Below are positions 33,401-46,094 of a DNA stretch of 64,000 bases, in pieces. Below the pieces are notes generated by a model. That model ran no database searches. It worked only from the letters and a program-made list of their open reading frames with translations, and was not told the DNA's origin. The translations under genes and the position numbers were made by a program. Positions within the stretch are counted from its first letter, which is position 1, and every line of letters starts with the position of its first letter. Origin of the DNA: Gyromitra esculenta (Eukaryota > Ascomycota > Pezizomycetes > Pezizales > Discinaceae); assembly GCA_038503075.1 (NCBI GenBank), contig JBCAML010000007.1:124001-188000 (forward strand). The letters run 5' to 3'.

Positions 33401-34128
33401 AGACTATACGCTCAACATATCAAACCTGTTCGTACAGATGACCATCGGCTAGGTGTTACCGTAATTCGATCACAGAGCATGGGAAAATCTACACGCCCAA
33501 AAATTAGTAGTTCACAAGAATCCCTTAGGGAGATGGAAGAGGGCCTAGGGTTGATATCGAGAAAGATAATTCTGTATAAACCGTTTACCAAACAAAGAAA
33601 GCGTTGACCATTCGCCACCTATGCAGGATAAAAGTTGAAAGCCATAGTGTACATACCCCAACCCAGGCGCCCATACCAGTAAAGAACGCAACATTCCCCA
33701 ATCAATCTAGGGAATAATAATAAAACCAAGAGTCCACAAATCCCTTTCCCTCAATAACAAAAACTCCTCCCAAGTTCATTGTTAATAATTTCCGTCCACT
33801 ACCGCTCCCTCTATAGCACCCTCCCCTCTTACCTTTCATAGAGTCGGAATCATATACTAAGCCTCAGGATCCTCTGGCCATAGTGCGCCATAGGAACAAT
33901 CATGCTTTGACTCCATCTCGGGCCCCGTGCTTTGCTCCGACTCTTCCTTCACAGATGTAAAAGAAGAGCTGAAGGAAGACCTAGGGGAGCAATGCCCGTC
34001 CACAATTATATGTGTTTCACCATCAGATTCCCTTGCCGTGATCTCCAGTTAATTCTCAGTGCCCTAAATCGAATGAAATTGGCCGCAAAGTCGGCAAAGG
34101 GGCCCCCACAAACATAAACCGTCTTTGA
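30414..34128. other. Intergenic, 3.7 kb
   Basis: No gene I can support. ORFs at 30,669-30,992, 32,943-33,272 and 33,365-33,607 are under 110 codons; the first and third lack an ATG start. A CTCA repeat is at about 31,161-31,178. Downstream of NPT1 the sequence is AT-rich. Confidence 0.5.
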
Positions 34129-35301
34129 TTAAATCAAGGACAAAGGGGTAGCCAACCATTCATGACGCCTCAGGGATGAGTTTGGACCTAGATCCTGGCC
34201 CATCCCTTCACTCTCTTCACGCTTCAGTGCAAGCGTTCTCTTGAGTCTCAATTCCTGCTTCGGTGGATGCATGCTCAGCATCTCGTGTAGCTTCGTTTGC
34301 GTGAAACCTGGTGGATCCTCAACAACAGCCGTACTGGTGGTAGCTGTGACACTGGCGGTGTTGGCAGGGTTGTAGGTTGCTGTATTATTCGCTGAGAAGG
34401 ATTTGAGTGCACCGATGATAATATCCCCAAAGGAGTATGTTTCCTGACTGGCTACTTCGCGGCTATAAAAAAGGCGAACGCCACGGGCGTAACGCTGGTA
34501 TGCGTTTTGAAGAATCAACTGAGGAACCCAGGGAAGGAGGGTTTGCGTCGTGCCTGATTTGCCGTCCTTGACGCTGGTAAGGATGTCTGGGAAACGCGAG
34601 GCAAGATATTTCGACATCTAATGAGTTACCTTCATGATCTGATACCGTTGGACGGACTTGCCATTGATTTTACTGAAACAGATATATGTGTTCTTCGACT
34701 AATCGGCGCGGAGGACTCCATAGATGTAGTTTGAAGCCTTCGCGCTAACCCACAATACTTTAGATCACGACGTTATATGGTCACAAACGGGAAACAGTAC
34801 CTGTTCCATCGACATCAAATGCTATCTGATGCACCAATTGACTGGTACTCAAATAGATATGGATGGGTAAAGGGGAGGGAATATTAAGGGGAGTCAAACC
34901 TGGACTTTTGGAATTGATGGTCTCCAGTCCCTCTCGGACTCAAAAAAATCAGGAACCCATGGAGGTTCCGCCACCGTGCAAGTCTCCATATCGGTATACG
35001 TTGGTGGAGTGCTATTGTTGATGATCAATAATTGGGCAAGATTTCTCGCAACTGCACGGATCTGGTTTGCGACCCTTCGACGCTCAGCCTCTGGAAGGCC
35101 CAAGTAAGGACCCCCTAATACGTCTTGCCAAGTGATCCTTTTTAGGATTGTTGGATGAGGTTGACGAGAGAAGTTTGTTGTTTCGTACACTGAACGGTCT
35201 GAATTACGGATTCGCCTACCCCCGTGCTGGAATCCCGGCCGCGGGGGTGATGAGGACGTGGGCGATGTATTTCCGTGTTCTTCTCCGCCAGTCGGTGACA
35301 T
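34129..35301 (-). CDS. Hypothetical protein, tentative 4-exon model of 328 aa
   Basis: Two clear coding blocks, 35301-34900 (MSPTGGEEHG...) and 34617-34129 (MSKYLASRFPDIL...), are probably one gene. One phase-consistent model adds small exons 34825-34801 (25 nt; IAFDVDGT) and 34744-34674, with introns of 74, 56 and 56 nt, all GT-AG. The first block is Pro/Ser/Gly-rich, then has a compact region (ITWQDVLGGPYLGLPEAERR). The last block has aromatic-rich LPWVPQLIL and a Ser/Thr/Asn-rich low-complexity stretch. The 25-nt exon is unusual, and a stop-containing alternative around 34,618-34,680 means a pseudogene is possible. I do not recognise the family. Confidence 0.42.
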
Positions 35302-38300
35302 GAAGGAGTATTACAAGCAGAGTTTGTGGGAATTGAAATAAAGTCCACTTCCACACGGGAGACATACTTGAGTATAACTACCCCCACCTAAGTGACATGA
35401 CGACGCAACCAAAATAAAATATTAATAATTATACTAAGTCTCCATGGTCCCAGAATATTCCCGATTTTGCCATCGTCTCAGTGATTTTCATTGAACATCA
35501 AGCTTTCATGGTGATGTCGTTGTGAAAGAACGGACCCGATCCGAACTTGGAACCATGAATCAACGAATTAAAAATGCCGAGGTCTTAGCTACCTCAAGCC
35601 AGGTGTCCATGTATCCGATTCGTTATCGGTCCGCGGCATCAGGGTAACGGTATAAATTTGCTCTCGGACAATTCAAATGGGGTTGTGGAATAGTGGGATA
35701 TGTAATTATGGGCAAGTCCTGATCAATACGCAAGTTTAAGGTGTGCACGGGTACCGTGTTAATGGAATACGCACTTCTAAGATAACTTGTGTTGAATTTC
35801 AAATCCCCCTCCTAAGTAAAGGGATCATAGTTAGTTCATTTATTACGCCTCATTTTTTAAGACCAAATAGCCGATAGTACATATATACTCCTTTGCCGAG
35901 CTTGTATAACTGCACAAGTTCTATTTTCAGTACTATAAACTCCGAGATGGGCAGCTTTCAAAGAAATCCCACGAGAATACACAGCAAGCTGACTTATTCC
36001 CTAAAAACCTTTAAATACTTGGAATTTACTATAGATGTGCAGTTAGCAATTAAGAGCTCTCGGGTACAATATATATAACTCAAATCCTACGGAAAGGGTC
36101 AACTCTCCTCCAGTGATTACAGGACACCTATAATGAATTTTTAATTATAGCTTTACCTCTTCCTTCTTTTGTCTTCACGAATCCACGTGTGTTAACAGAG
36201 ATGTAATGTTATTCAACTACTGATAAATATTTAACAGTGCTAAAAGATGCTAGCCCCATAGCCCACCAAACAATATACAGGTGAACTTTCCAGGCGGCAG
36301 GATAGATAGGCCCAGGCGACTCGCAGGATTTGAATTTAAGTCCATTCGCGTACACACAAACGAAAGTCACTCTCTGCGAGCCGAGTGATGTAGGTTGAAG
36401 TTTTAGGTTTCTGTGGGCGACCAGCCCGGCTCTCCCATGAATTATCACGTCGGTTACCGATCGTGAGGAATTGCTACACCCGCGGAAAATATTTTCCACT
36501 CGCAAGGTCGCCGCACTTGATCATTGAAGCTAGGAGATGGCACCAATAGGCCAAGGGTTGGTTGAGAGAAAACCCTAAGTTTGATATTCCATGAATCATA
36601 GTGACAATAGTTACCACCTGTAGAAATACAACTAATTCCAGTTTCGACGCCTGGAAAGACCCATAAATACTACTTGTGGCTCATTTTTCTGCTCATCTCT
36701 AATATCTTTATTCAGCTTATATTCTTGCCGTGAATCCCGAGGTCGCCGACTCACATATAAAATACAATAGTCCTCTCCAGCGAACCAAATATTACTCACC
36801 GAACCTAAACGCAGGCAAATCAATTGGCTCACAAACGGCCGCCGAGTGGCTAAAATCTCGGTATTAAACTACTCGTAACTGACTGACGTTTTTGCACCGG
36901 GCTGGCTCTGTATACCACGCAAAATTGCAAAAAGCGTATAGGGCACGGGTCCAGCCCGGTGCACAAACGTCAGTCATTTACGAGTACAAAGTGCCATAAA
37001 TTGAACTTAGGGTTCGGATAACTACCCTCTAATAATAGTTCAGTAATACCCCAGTAACCAGTAGACCCAATCCATGAGGTTAAATCTCGTAAGGCTGGCT
37101 AGTGCTAGGTTAGTCAGGGCCGTGCTTACCCCGCCCTGAAGCGATAATTCCAAATCATAATGACCTGAAATAGTGATAAGGAAGATTGTCGATGGAAGCT
37201 GATCGTCAGGCGTGACCTATCAAAAAAAAAACACCCCTTAGTATAATACCCTATTGCCTAGGTTTTGGACGAACCCCAAAGGCCACGTCGTAGGCTCGGG
37301 ACCAGTAGGTAATCGCCATGATAGTTTGACTCCCCAAGTAGTTATGTAATCCTGATCACCCTCTTCCCCCACCGTTGCAATTCAAATGCCAGCAGCAACA
37401 GGTGTGTCAACCCGGAATAAAGGACACCAGGGTAATCATTTCTCTACATGAAACAAAGCCATTCGTCCGGCTGATCAGTAGAAATACACAATTATCATGT
37501 GTAAGTACCTATTCTTGATATATATATATATATATATCACGGGTAGTAATTGAGAACACACCCATTGATCAGTGCAGTTTCAACCCCCTCCATTTCACTC
37601 CGTCCCATGCCAGACCAACTAGCCAGGTTCAATCCATAGTGATGTGATATTGGGGATCGATGGTAAATGACAGGCTGTGTATTCGCTTACTGGAGGAAGT
37701 GACACGTTTCCTATGGCTCACATAGCTGGCGGGTTCGTTTTCGTATCATTCCTAGAGCCTTGTCAGGTATTCTACACAAACCCCCGTCAAATGGCAAGGC
37801 CTTGCAAGGCAGCAAAATAACCTGTTACACTCGGCTGAAAAATATCCGTCGGCCAAAAGCAAAAACCGTGAGATGGTTGTACCTGAGACACGTAAAACCA
37901 GTGTATTAGGTAGCCGACCTGAGTATCTAGTTTCCAACTAGATTTGAATCCCATACTCGCAACGACTACATCCAGGTGAACGAATACAATTGCAGAAGAT
38001 CAAATTGATTAATTTCAGCTTTATCGAATGTCGTAGTAGCCTTAGGAATCTAATTGTCAACATTAGTAACCTAGGCTTCCTCCTAAGCATAGCCCAACAT
38101 CCCTCCCGGCCCGACAAAAAGCTACCAAGTATTTCAGATATGACCAAGTCCGAGCCAGTTGTAAGAGCGAACAAGGGGTTTTGAGTCAATAAATGACCAG
38201 CTCGTCGACTTAGCAGTTCCGTACTCAAATATTCCGTAAAGACTTCAGCTCGTCATCAGAGAGGATTCGCATCATCCCCCATGAGTGACTGAATACTAGT

Positions 38301-39137
38301 CACGTGAGAAAATATCAGCAGTTGATCAGACTAGATGTTTCAAGTTTGAAGTCCGAGAACCCCAGTATCTTTAGGTGAAACCAGAATATTTATTATTAGA
38401 GTCAGTAATGAAGAAGACAGCATTTAATATTATAAATTAAAGATCACTAGGAGGCCTAGGCTCGTGCCAATTGGTTGCTATGGAGACACCATTCAACCTA
38501 TATCGGACATCCCATATTATCAATTATGCCTTGTTTCAAATTGCAAACCCCACTCGGGATCCCCGTTCCAAGCCTAGATTCTGTTCAAATTTCGTAATCA
38601 CCAAAAATTGTGGACATACATGCGTGAATAATTTTTTTGACAGGGGAGGAGGGGGAAGGGGAAGGGGAATTCAAGGGGGCTCATCAAAAAGTTGGGTAAC
38701 GATATCAGTCAGCTTGACTTTAGACAAAAGCTTATCGCTTGCTTGCTTTGCTGTCAAAAAAAACCCTTACCCGCCCCACAATTCCTCAACAAACTTTTTG
38801 TTGTGAGCTGATATACACGTCAAAATATTTCCAGAAAGAGTTAAGATGAGGCAAGGCTGCAGTTCCCCCAGATCCATCCAGCCGGTATCAAAATAGAGTG
38901 GATAAACCCGCCCCCAGACCCAGCTGAAAGCTGAAGCCCGTAAGCCACAAATTGGTTCCATCGCACAAAAAATGAGTTCTGCCCCCAAAAACCAGGCGCA
39001 CAAAAAAAAGGTACCATGAAAAGTTCCCGAGCCCCGACAGCATGGTATTACGTATGCATATTCTCCAATTGCAAGCCCACCCCATCCCCAATTCTGTGTC
39101 CGCAAACGAAAGTGCCACAGAGAAAGAAGAAAAATAA
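35302..39137. other. Intergenic, 3.8 kb, with one MITE
   Basis: No convincing gene. It holds the family F MITE at 36,870-36,986 and a TA dinucleotide run at about 37,518-37,537. A TTGAATCCC-like T-loop phrase at 37,944-37,975 lacks the rest of a tRNA. ORFs are under 115 codons. Confidence 0.55.
36870..36986. mobile_element. MITE family F, copy 2 (117 bp)
   Basis: The left arm TACTCGTAACTGACTGACGT pairs with a right arm ending CAGTCATTTACGAGTA. The pairing extends inward through GCACCGGGCTGG. It is the full-length relative of 7293-7376 and lies outside the main repeat island, showing the family is dispersed. Confidence 0.75.
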
Positions 39138-40147
39138 TTACTCAACATCACCGCTTTCCCCATCCTTAATGGCCTGACTCATGCTAATCCATTCTTCCAT
39201 GACTTTCCCCTTCGCTTCGGGTGCTGCAGCGCCAGCCCTCTTGCCAATGCTGCCTCTTCGTTTAACGACTATACAAAGGATTCGGCTGTAGATGTTGAAG
39301 CCTTCGTATTCAGTTAGCAGTCCCAGTTTCTTTTTGTCATCGTCTTCAGCCGTGAATTGCTCGGCGAAGTCGATGTCGGCGTCTTCGTCGTCGACGATTG
39401 TAACCGTGGGCGTCTTCTGTCGTTTTGGGGGCGGGGCATATGGGTCGGAGTCGGAGTCGCTTCTGTCACCGCCGCCCCCGTCCTCGGCGTCGGGGGCGGG
39501 GGACTTGCGTTTTTTGCTTTTGCCGCGGGCGCTTCTCCGCGTCACTTGGACCTCTGGTTCGCCAACAACAATGCTAACTGCGGGTATGGAAGCCAGACTC
39601 GGGCTCTCGTCTGTAGACTCTCGGCGGATCTCAACCTGTACAGGTTCGCGATCACCAGTGAGCTTACTGGAATTCGAAAAGATCCTCGTTGGAGCAGTAC
39701 GGAGGGTTTTCCGCTTTGTCATAACGGTGTGACGAGTACCGGAATTGGTAAGGAAGAGAGAGACCTCGAAACCATCTGTAGCTATCGTTTAGCCAACCAG
39801 CCACTCGCAGAACACAGCATGACGTCAGGGGTACCTTCAACGACGACATCTTTCACAGCTGCCGCTTTCTTCCCCTTCGTTCGTGCGCGCTCTTGCTCCT
39901 CCTGCAGCTTTGGAAGCACCAAAGGTTTTATTGACGTGAATATACGCGGGAGAATGTTGTATCGCGGTGATAGTAGCCAGGTGTTGAGATCTGCGGGGTT
40001 ATCCAGGTAGATGCGACATTCGAGGACACTGTATTTTTGCGGGGTAAGGACAATTAGAAGAGCTCGGGTAGAATATCGGCAATTGGAAAGGTGCCTCAAG
40101 ACATACGTGTATTTGGAGACGCGACAATAGCGGCGTAGGGTAGGCAT
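39138..40147 (-). CDS. Conserved fungal protein, 290 aa, probably nuclear, function unknown
   Basis: Exons 40147-40107, 40028-39835 and 39775-39138 join in frame (introns 78 and 59 nt). The N terminus MPTLRRYCRVSKYTVLECRI, followed by DNPADLNTWLL and a KPLVLPKL segment, belongs to a family I remember from many filamentous ascomycetes but cannot name. The splice producing VVVEDGFEVSLFLTNSGTRH fits that family. The second half is charged and low in complexity: basic clusters KSKKRKSP and PPPKRQK look like nuclear localisation signals and flank acidic runs (SDSDSD, DDEDADID). A conserved-looking block YEGFNIYSRILCIVVKRRG lies near the C terminus. It may be a chromatin or DNA-associated factor, but this is inference. 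Confidence 0.82.
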
Positions 40148-40941
40148 CTCTTCAGTCGAATAAAGGTGGGGGTTTTCTCAAACCCCAACTCCCGTTCTCT
40201 GCAATTCGCGAGTTTGTTTTGAATGAAGTGCAAATCTCTGGATGCGGTGACGGCGATGAGGTCACGAGGTACGAGAATCAACTGTGAGGCTCAAAAAGGC
40301 TCCGTCGATATTGTATTACTCCAAGTAGTGCTGGGTAGGGAATACCCCTGGCTTATTGCTATCTCCCTCTGTTATTGCCATGCAGGCACCGATGGGGGCC
40401 AATAGAAAAGAACCTGTTGGGCATGAAACCCAGTCATCTCTCAACCGCCTCAGCCGCCCAAATAATCATCTCGTCCATCAGCCCTGAAATAGCAACTCTA
40501 TGCTACGCCAGGATCAATACCAGGGCCCACCCCGCAATGTATCTCTCGGATTTTTAATCACGCCCCTCCCTCAACCTTCAAGTTTCACGCGTAAACACCC
40601 AGAGATAAGCTCTTAGCTCTGGGCGATGAGTGACATCTCGTGCTCGAACTACATCGCATTTGCATCATGCAGGTACTGGCATGGGAAAATCTCACGCTAC
40701 TTTACTCGACAACCGCCGTTGCCCATTCGTCCGGTTAAGTAACCGATAAGCCGGGATATCGCATCGCGAAAAATGAATCGCGATCTGAATGGGGGGAACT
40801 AGTCCCCCCGGTTCAGGCACAACACTTTATATCCCTATCGATGCTACCAGAGATATCACAATCATATCATTATGCGGTCGGGAAACGATCTCAGCATCAT
40901 CATAGTGCATGACCCATCGCATTCGGATACCACATCCGTGC

Positions 40942-41154
40942 TTAGAAATACCCTTCGTAGTAAAAAGTAACTCCATAAACTGCTGATTTTTCCCCTCCAA
41001 GAGAGTTGTATCTGATTTCCATGTATACGGATACTGCGTCCGGATACAAGAGAGGTTTCATAGTCTCCGTGAGTCCGAGAGTACCGTATTCTCTGTAAAG
41101 TTTTGTTGCTTTGATATCTAAAGGGTCGGATTGTTCACTCATCATGAAAGACAT
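40942..41154 (-). CDS. Possible small protein, 70 aa
   Basis: An ATG-started ORF (MSFMMSEQSDPLDIKATKLY...) with acidic, aromatic and aliphatic residues in a protein-like mix, ending YYEGYF. Its start context (GCAAAATGT) is acceptable. It could be a small gene or a fragment; no family recognised. Confidence 0.25.
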   Translation of the reverse strand: MSFMMSEQSDPLDIKATKLYREYGTLGLTETMKPLLYPDAVSVYMEIRYNSLGGEKSAVYGVTFYYEGYF

Positions 41155-44100
41155 TTTGCGTAGCGAGTACGTGTCGAGTCGTACTACAACTTAAACTTAG
41201 CTCTAGTACTCCAAAGAACCCCTAGATGATGTATGTATGGCGTCGATAGCGGTAGTTGGAGAGTAGAACACGCCTCATTCAGTTCCGTCCGTGGGGGTAC
41301 CGGTTCGTACAAAATGAATGGGACCGTGGTTCTATTTATTGGTCTCTTGCTTCAATTCCAAATAGAACTATTCTTATCAAGTCCCGGCAAGCAGGGCATA
41401 AGAGCGGCTATGCGCGATCTACATAGGTACTTGTCTTGAAGGTCAGTGTCGATGTCAATGACTCGCTGAAACAATCGCGAACCTTCCAAAACAGCCCTCC
41501 CGGAGCACGTTTTCCGGGAACCTATTAGATGTCAACAGTGAACATCTTCGCCAGGTTTCCTTCAAAAAAAAAAAACAAAAATTGAATTCTCTCGTTGAAG
41601 AAAGATCCAATAAACACGTGGTTAATCCTGGCCCTTGCGGGTTTCCCTAAGGCTTGAAAAAATAGTTTTGGGTTCCCCTGTAGATCGCATCCCTTCATCC
41701 ACCACACACAGAAGAGGGAACCTACGAGCTCGAACCCCCCGCTATGGGAAATCGTAAGCCACAAACGCCTCTACAGACGCAAGTCACCGAGGTTTCGGGA
41801 ATTCTGAAAACGGCTGTAACTCGGTCTATCAATTCTTGTCCGTTGGTGCGGTTGCTTTCCTCCTTTTTTTTTCCCTTTCGTTTCTTTTTTCCGCCATCGA
41901 AACGGATGTTTCTTTTTTTTCGAAAAGAGAGAGATTCTCTTTTGTGAAGTTTAATTTTATGTCAGTGACCGAACCTCCTATATACCCCCTTTCTCCTGCA
42001 GAGTTTCTTGTTTAAAGTATTTTTAAGATGGGGTATTCTTTTTTTTGTTGGGAAAGGCACCGTGCAGTGCGTCGTATACACTCCGGTTCGTAAGAATGAG
42101 TTCCATGTATCAATAAAACAGCATCTTAAGAAGGGAAAAAAAAAAACGTTTAATTGACACCCGATCGTCAAAAAAAATCTGAAGAACGGACAGGTAATCC
42201 CTGTTGATCGAACACACTGTCCGCGTCTGTCCCTCCTATCATTTCCTTCCGAAATCGATTCAATCTCCTGCTACGCAAACCCTCTTGTTTCATGGTTGTG
42301 CATCGAGGCCCTCGTTTGCTTCGAACTCCTTACTTTGTAATTTCAATGTTGGTTTTTTATTTATTTCATTTTTATTTCACCCGTTTGGCAGCTGCAACCC
42401 CGGATGGATCGGTGCAAATCGTCAATTTCCAGCAAGCAGTAACCCGTAAGAAAGCAATTTGCCACCCACCGGGGGAACAAGGGAAAGTGGAATGTTCTTT
42501 TGTTCCATTCCAGTCTGGCTTAGTTGGTTCGCGTGGGATGAGGTCGAGCGGCTACTGGTCGCCTTACGACCCTGCACAGCACTACCCATCCCCTTCTAGA
42601 TGTCTTGCGAACCACATCGCGCGCACTGCGCTGAGGCTTGCTAGACTATCTTTCTCTCCCCAATAGTATTTTTTCGCTTTTTTTTGCCGTGAGTAGACAA
42701 CGTCATATATGTGTCTCTCGTTTATCATTAGTTTCAAGTTCAGCAGTGATGCTGTTTGCTTCGGCACTTTTGTTTTTCTCACATGTGCTAGTACTTACAT
42801 ACCCTTGTTACTGTGAGCAACCCTTCAGGTTTCTTAAGTGTGAAAGCGTCACGATCAGCAATTAGGCGGATGTTCCCTCCCCCACCTGTCAGGACAGCTG
42901 TGTCCATACCGAACCAACGAAGCAAAATCGTGAATCTGCTTTCCCCCCCACCGCCCCATGGTTATTCAGCACATCACAAAGCAAAAACCGAGGCCAACAT
43001 TTCTCCACACTTAATGATGATTGGGTAGAGTCAATCCATTATACTGTTTGTAAGACGCGAAAAAGGGACGCCACTCTGCCACTCTACCATCCTTTCGCTT
43101 TGGTTTCCGTACAAAGATGCGGTAACATCTCCGACTGTACGGTCACCGGAATAAAAAAATAAAAAATAAGTCGCCAGCTGAATGCAGTTGCAACCGCACA
43201 CCGCAGCTGGTTACGTTACCTAGGTAATGTTTTGTAAGGTTGTAATCGTGTGGCGTTTACTGCAGAATACACGCACACCACACCATACGCACCAGTAGAA
43301 AAGAAGCGGAAGCGGAAGAAGTAAAAAATAAAAGTGGAGAAAAAGGTTTATGCAAAGCCTCTCCGGAGGCTTATCCACCCCGGAGGAAGTGGTATGTACG
43401 ACATAGGAGGGGGGAGAAGCAAGGAGGCGAGGGGGAAAAACGTGGCAGCCCCGATTGATTGCCCTGTCAATGCATCACGGCATCCAGATTTCAATTTTTG
43501 CCTTTTTTTTTTCGCCTGATGTTTCTGTCTTCAGCGCTGGATATTGGATTGCTAATCAATTCCGATACATCCAAAGGTTTAACCCCCCACGCACCGCTTG
43601 GGAAAAACCTACTCACCTCCTACAGTCTACTGCTTCCTTTCCTCCCCACTCGGGGCAGCCGACGGAAGAATACAGCTGAACCACCAGGGGAGACCTCGGA
43701 GGATAGGATGCGGTCAACTGTCTACTCTGGGAAAGATTTTGGCGATTTTCAAGGGTTCTCTCGGAAGAACGTAAAAAGCCACTAACAAAAAAAAAAAAAA
43801 AAAACAGCTATCCGAATGGCCGCCATCGCTTCGGCGAAGCCTAGTGGTTTCCGCCCGCAGCGGTAGATATGGAATGACGTTGAAGGGCTAATTTTTTTTT
43901 CTTTCCGTTTGGTCAATGCCCTGGGCTGGACCGTTCTCTTTTGCTAGGATGGAATCTCTCATTTTGTTTCGTTTCAATGACCGCTTTTGGCCAAATGGGC
44001 TAAGTTCATCTTCTCTCTCCGCAATAAACACCTTCAGTCCGCGTAGCTGCTTCGTCCAGGCGTGAGATAAATTGGTTTCATCCCATGCGGCTAGCCGTTG

Positions 44101-45349
44101 TTCATTCGTCCTGGATGTACATACCACACGAGGCCTCGCTCATGGAAAAGGGGTGGAGATGTGCGGAGATGGAAGTTTCTTTTTTCTTTCCCTCTTTAGG
44201 TGAAGGTTCCTTTTCTTTTCCTCTTCCTTTGTTTTATAGCAATCAGTTTGGCTAGGCAGTCGTTTTTTTTAGATTCCATATCTTGATTGTTTGTTAACCA
44301 TTTTAATTATTATTATTATCGCTTTCCACACTCTGCCCCTCTTTTACTTTTTATTTTTCGGCGGTGAGGAAGTCCCTCCTTTCCTGCCGCGGTTGTCATT
44401 GAAATATTCCGTTTTATTCCGTTTTATGAGGAGATGGATAGTGTTGTCATACGATCCGGTGGTGGAGGTGGAGAGAGGGGGTTAGTGGTGGAGTGGTGAA
44501 GGTGATGTGATGGTGGTGCTCGAAACTGTAAATTGTAGGGTAGAATGTAGTCCTATTAGTGTCCCCTTGCCCGACGATGCAGATTCCCGACAAAACGGAT
44601 CAGGAACTCTCTCGACCCTTGCTCAAGCAGGCAGGCAGCAGGCACATCTCTGCCTGTCCCTCCTACAGTAGCGTAGGATACACACACGCACACGCACACG
44701 AGCAGTCGAATCCTGAATTATACCCCCTTGTTGGGAAGTGATGTCCAGCTGATCAGATGGATGATGGGGGAATATCCGTCTCACCTACCGTACTCCGCAC
44801 GCCTCGAGTTGAACCCGACAAAACGTATGGAGCACCACCGCGTATAGCATGAATAGCTACATGTACGTCTGTATGTATGTGGAGTGAGCGAGAGAGCTAC
44901 CACAAGGCCAGCAAGCGACGTTAGACAAAGTTGAGCTGTGCCCCGCCCTCACTCACGTCGTCTGAAGTTGCCTGTGAGCTTATTTCCATGGTTTCGCGAT
45001 CACAGATATCGAAGACCTGAAGGCATACAGGCTTCACATCACGCTTCGTGACTCGATACCGGACAGCCTTGTCCTGTCCTGTCCTGTCCTGTCCGTCCGT
45101 GCGGAGGGGTGTAACCGTGTCCTCTAATAGCCCTTCTCCCATGTCAATGCCTAGCCAGAGCGAACTATTCCCATCCCCTCATCCTTCCCTCCCCTCGCCG
45201 TAGAGATGATTCCTCCCCCCTGTGGGTATGTCGTCAGTGCTCGACTCCCACGAGGAGCCCAGCAGGGATGAAGAGGGAGGGTTCCCTATTGCTCATCACC
45301 AGGAAAATAAAATAAATCGTCTTCAAGTGCGGTGCAGAAATAAATAGCC

Positions 45350-46094
45350 CTTGACCCCCCCCTCCTTCCCTATTCTCGTCTCTCATCTGTTCCAGTTCAC
45401 CAACGAATTAAGCCACGTCTCCCAAGATATATATACACACATCAACATCCCCATCTCTTCACACCTCCCAGAAACATCTTGTACGAGGAAGGCGTTAAAC
45501 TTCTGTATTGCTTTTGTGTTCTGGCCGCTGTCCCGCTTCTCGACCGAACTATCTTCAAACGCTGCACTCCGCGGAGCATTGCGTAGGTAGAGAGACATAC
45601 ATCATAGCCATTGTCCTGCATCAGACACAGACAGACAGACAGACAGACACTCTGAAGACCTGGGGCTGAAACACACGCAAACTTGCCTGCCTGCCTAGAC
45701 CCACACTTTGCTCGCATCACCTCATCCTCCATCTCACACCTGCGGGAACCGAAATCGTCCAAGACTGAATTCGAAACTCGTGCGCTGCCGCGCTGCTGCC
45801 TGCCTCTCTGCACCGCCTATTTTTGCCTGCAATTCGCGCAGAGCCTCCAAACAACCGCTCCCCAGCCGGGTTCCTATCGAGTGCCCCATCGGTATATAAT
45901 CTTCCTGACTCCGACCTCTTCAGATCCTCATCAGACTTTTCCATCCATCGTTCATCACTTCGAAGCATCTCAATTGCCTGCACATCTCATCACCGCTGCA
46001 ACCAACCACCCGAGAGTCTAAACTTCCTCATAGCAACCCCCCAATTAAACAATCCACTCCAACCCACTCCAACCCACTCCAATCCACATTCACA
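45350..46094 (+). promoter_or_regulatory. Probable long 5' leader of the 50-aa ORF
   Basis: An AATAAATAG-like TATA element near 45,338-45,346 is followed by a C/T-rich stretch (45,354-45,400), a plausible transcription start. From there to the start codon at 46,095 no ATG occurs. Composition is C- and A-rich, as in fungal 5' UTRs, and the last bases (ACATTCACAATGCC) give a strong start context. An intron within the leader cannot be excluded. Confidence 0.5.

Larger units (their letters stand above)
40148..46094. other. Long intergenic region and ATG-free leader of a small ORF
   Basis: Nearly 6 kb with no long ORF that has gene features. From about 41,500 it is rich in pyrimidine and poly(A/T) tracts. 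The last 824 nt (45,271-46,094) contain no ATG on the plus strand, suggesting a transcribed leader. Small repeats: TGTCC pentamers (45,068-45,092), CAGA tetramers (45,629-45,650) and CCACTCCAAC units (46,052-46,083). Confidence 0.55.

Noticed and set aside
37910..37980. tRNA-like T-loop phrase (TTTGAATCCC)
   Set aside because: No matching acceptor stem, D-arm or anticodon arm could be drawn on either strand.
41690..41760. GGTTCGA phrase on the minus strand suggesting a tRNA
   Set aside because: The 5-bp T-stem does not pair and no other tRNA element is present.
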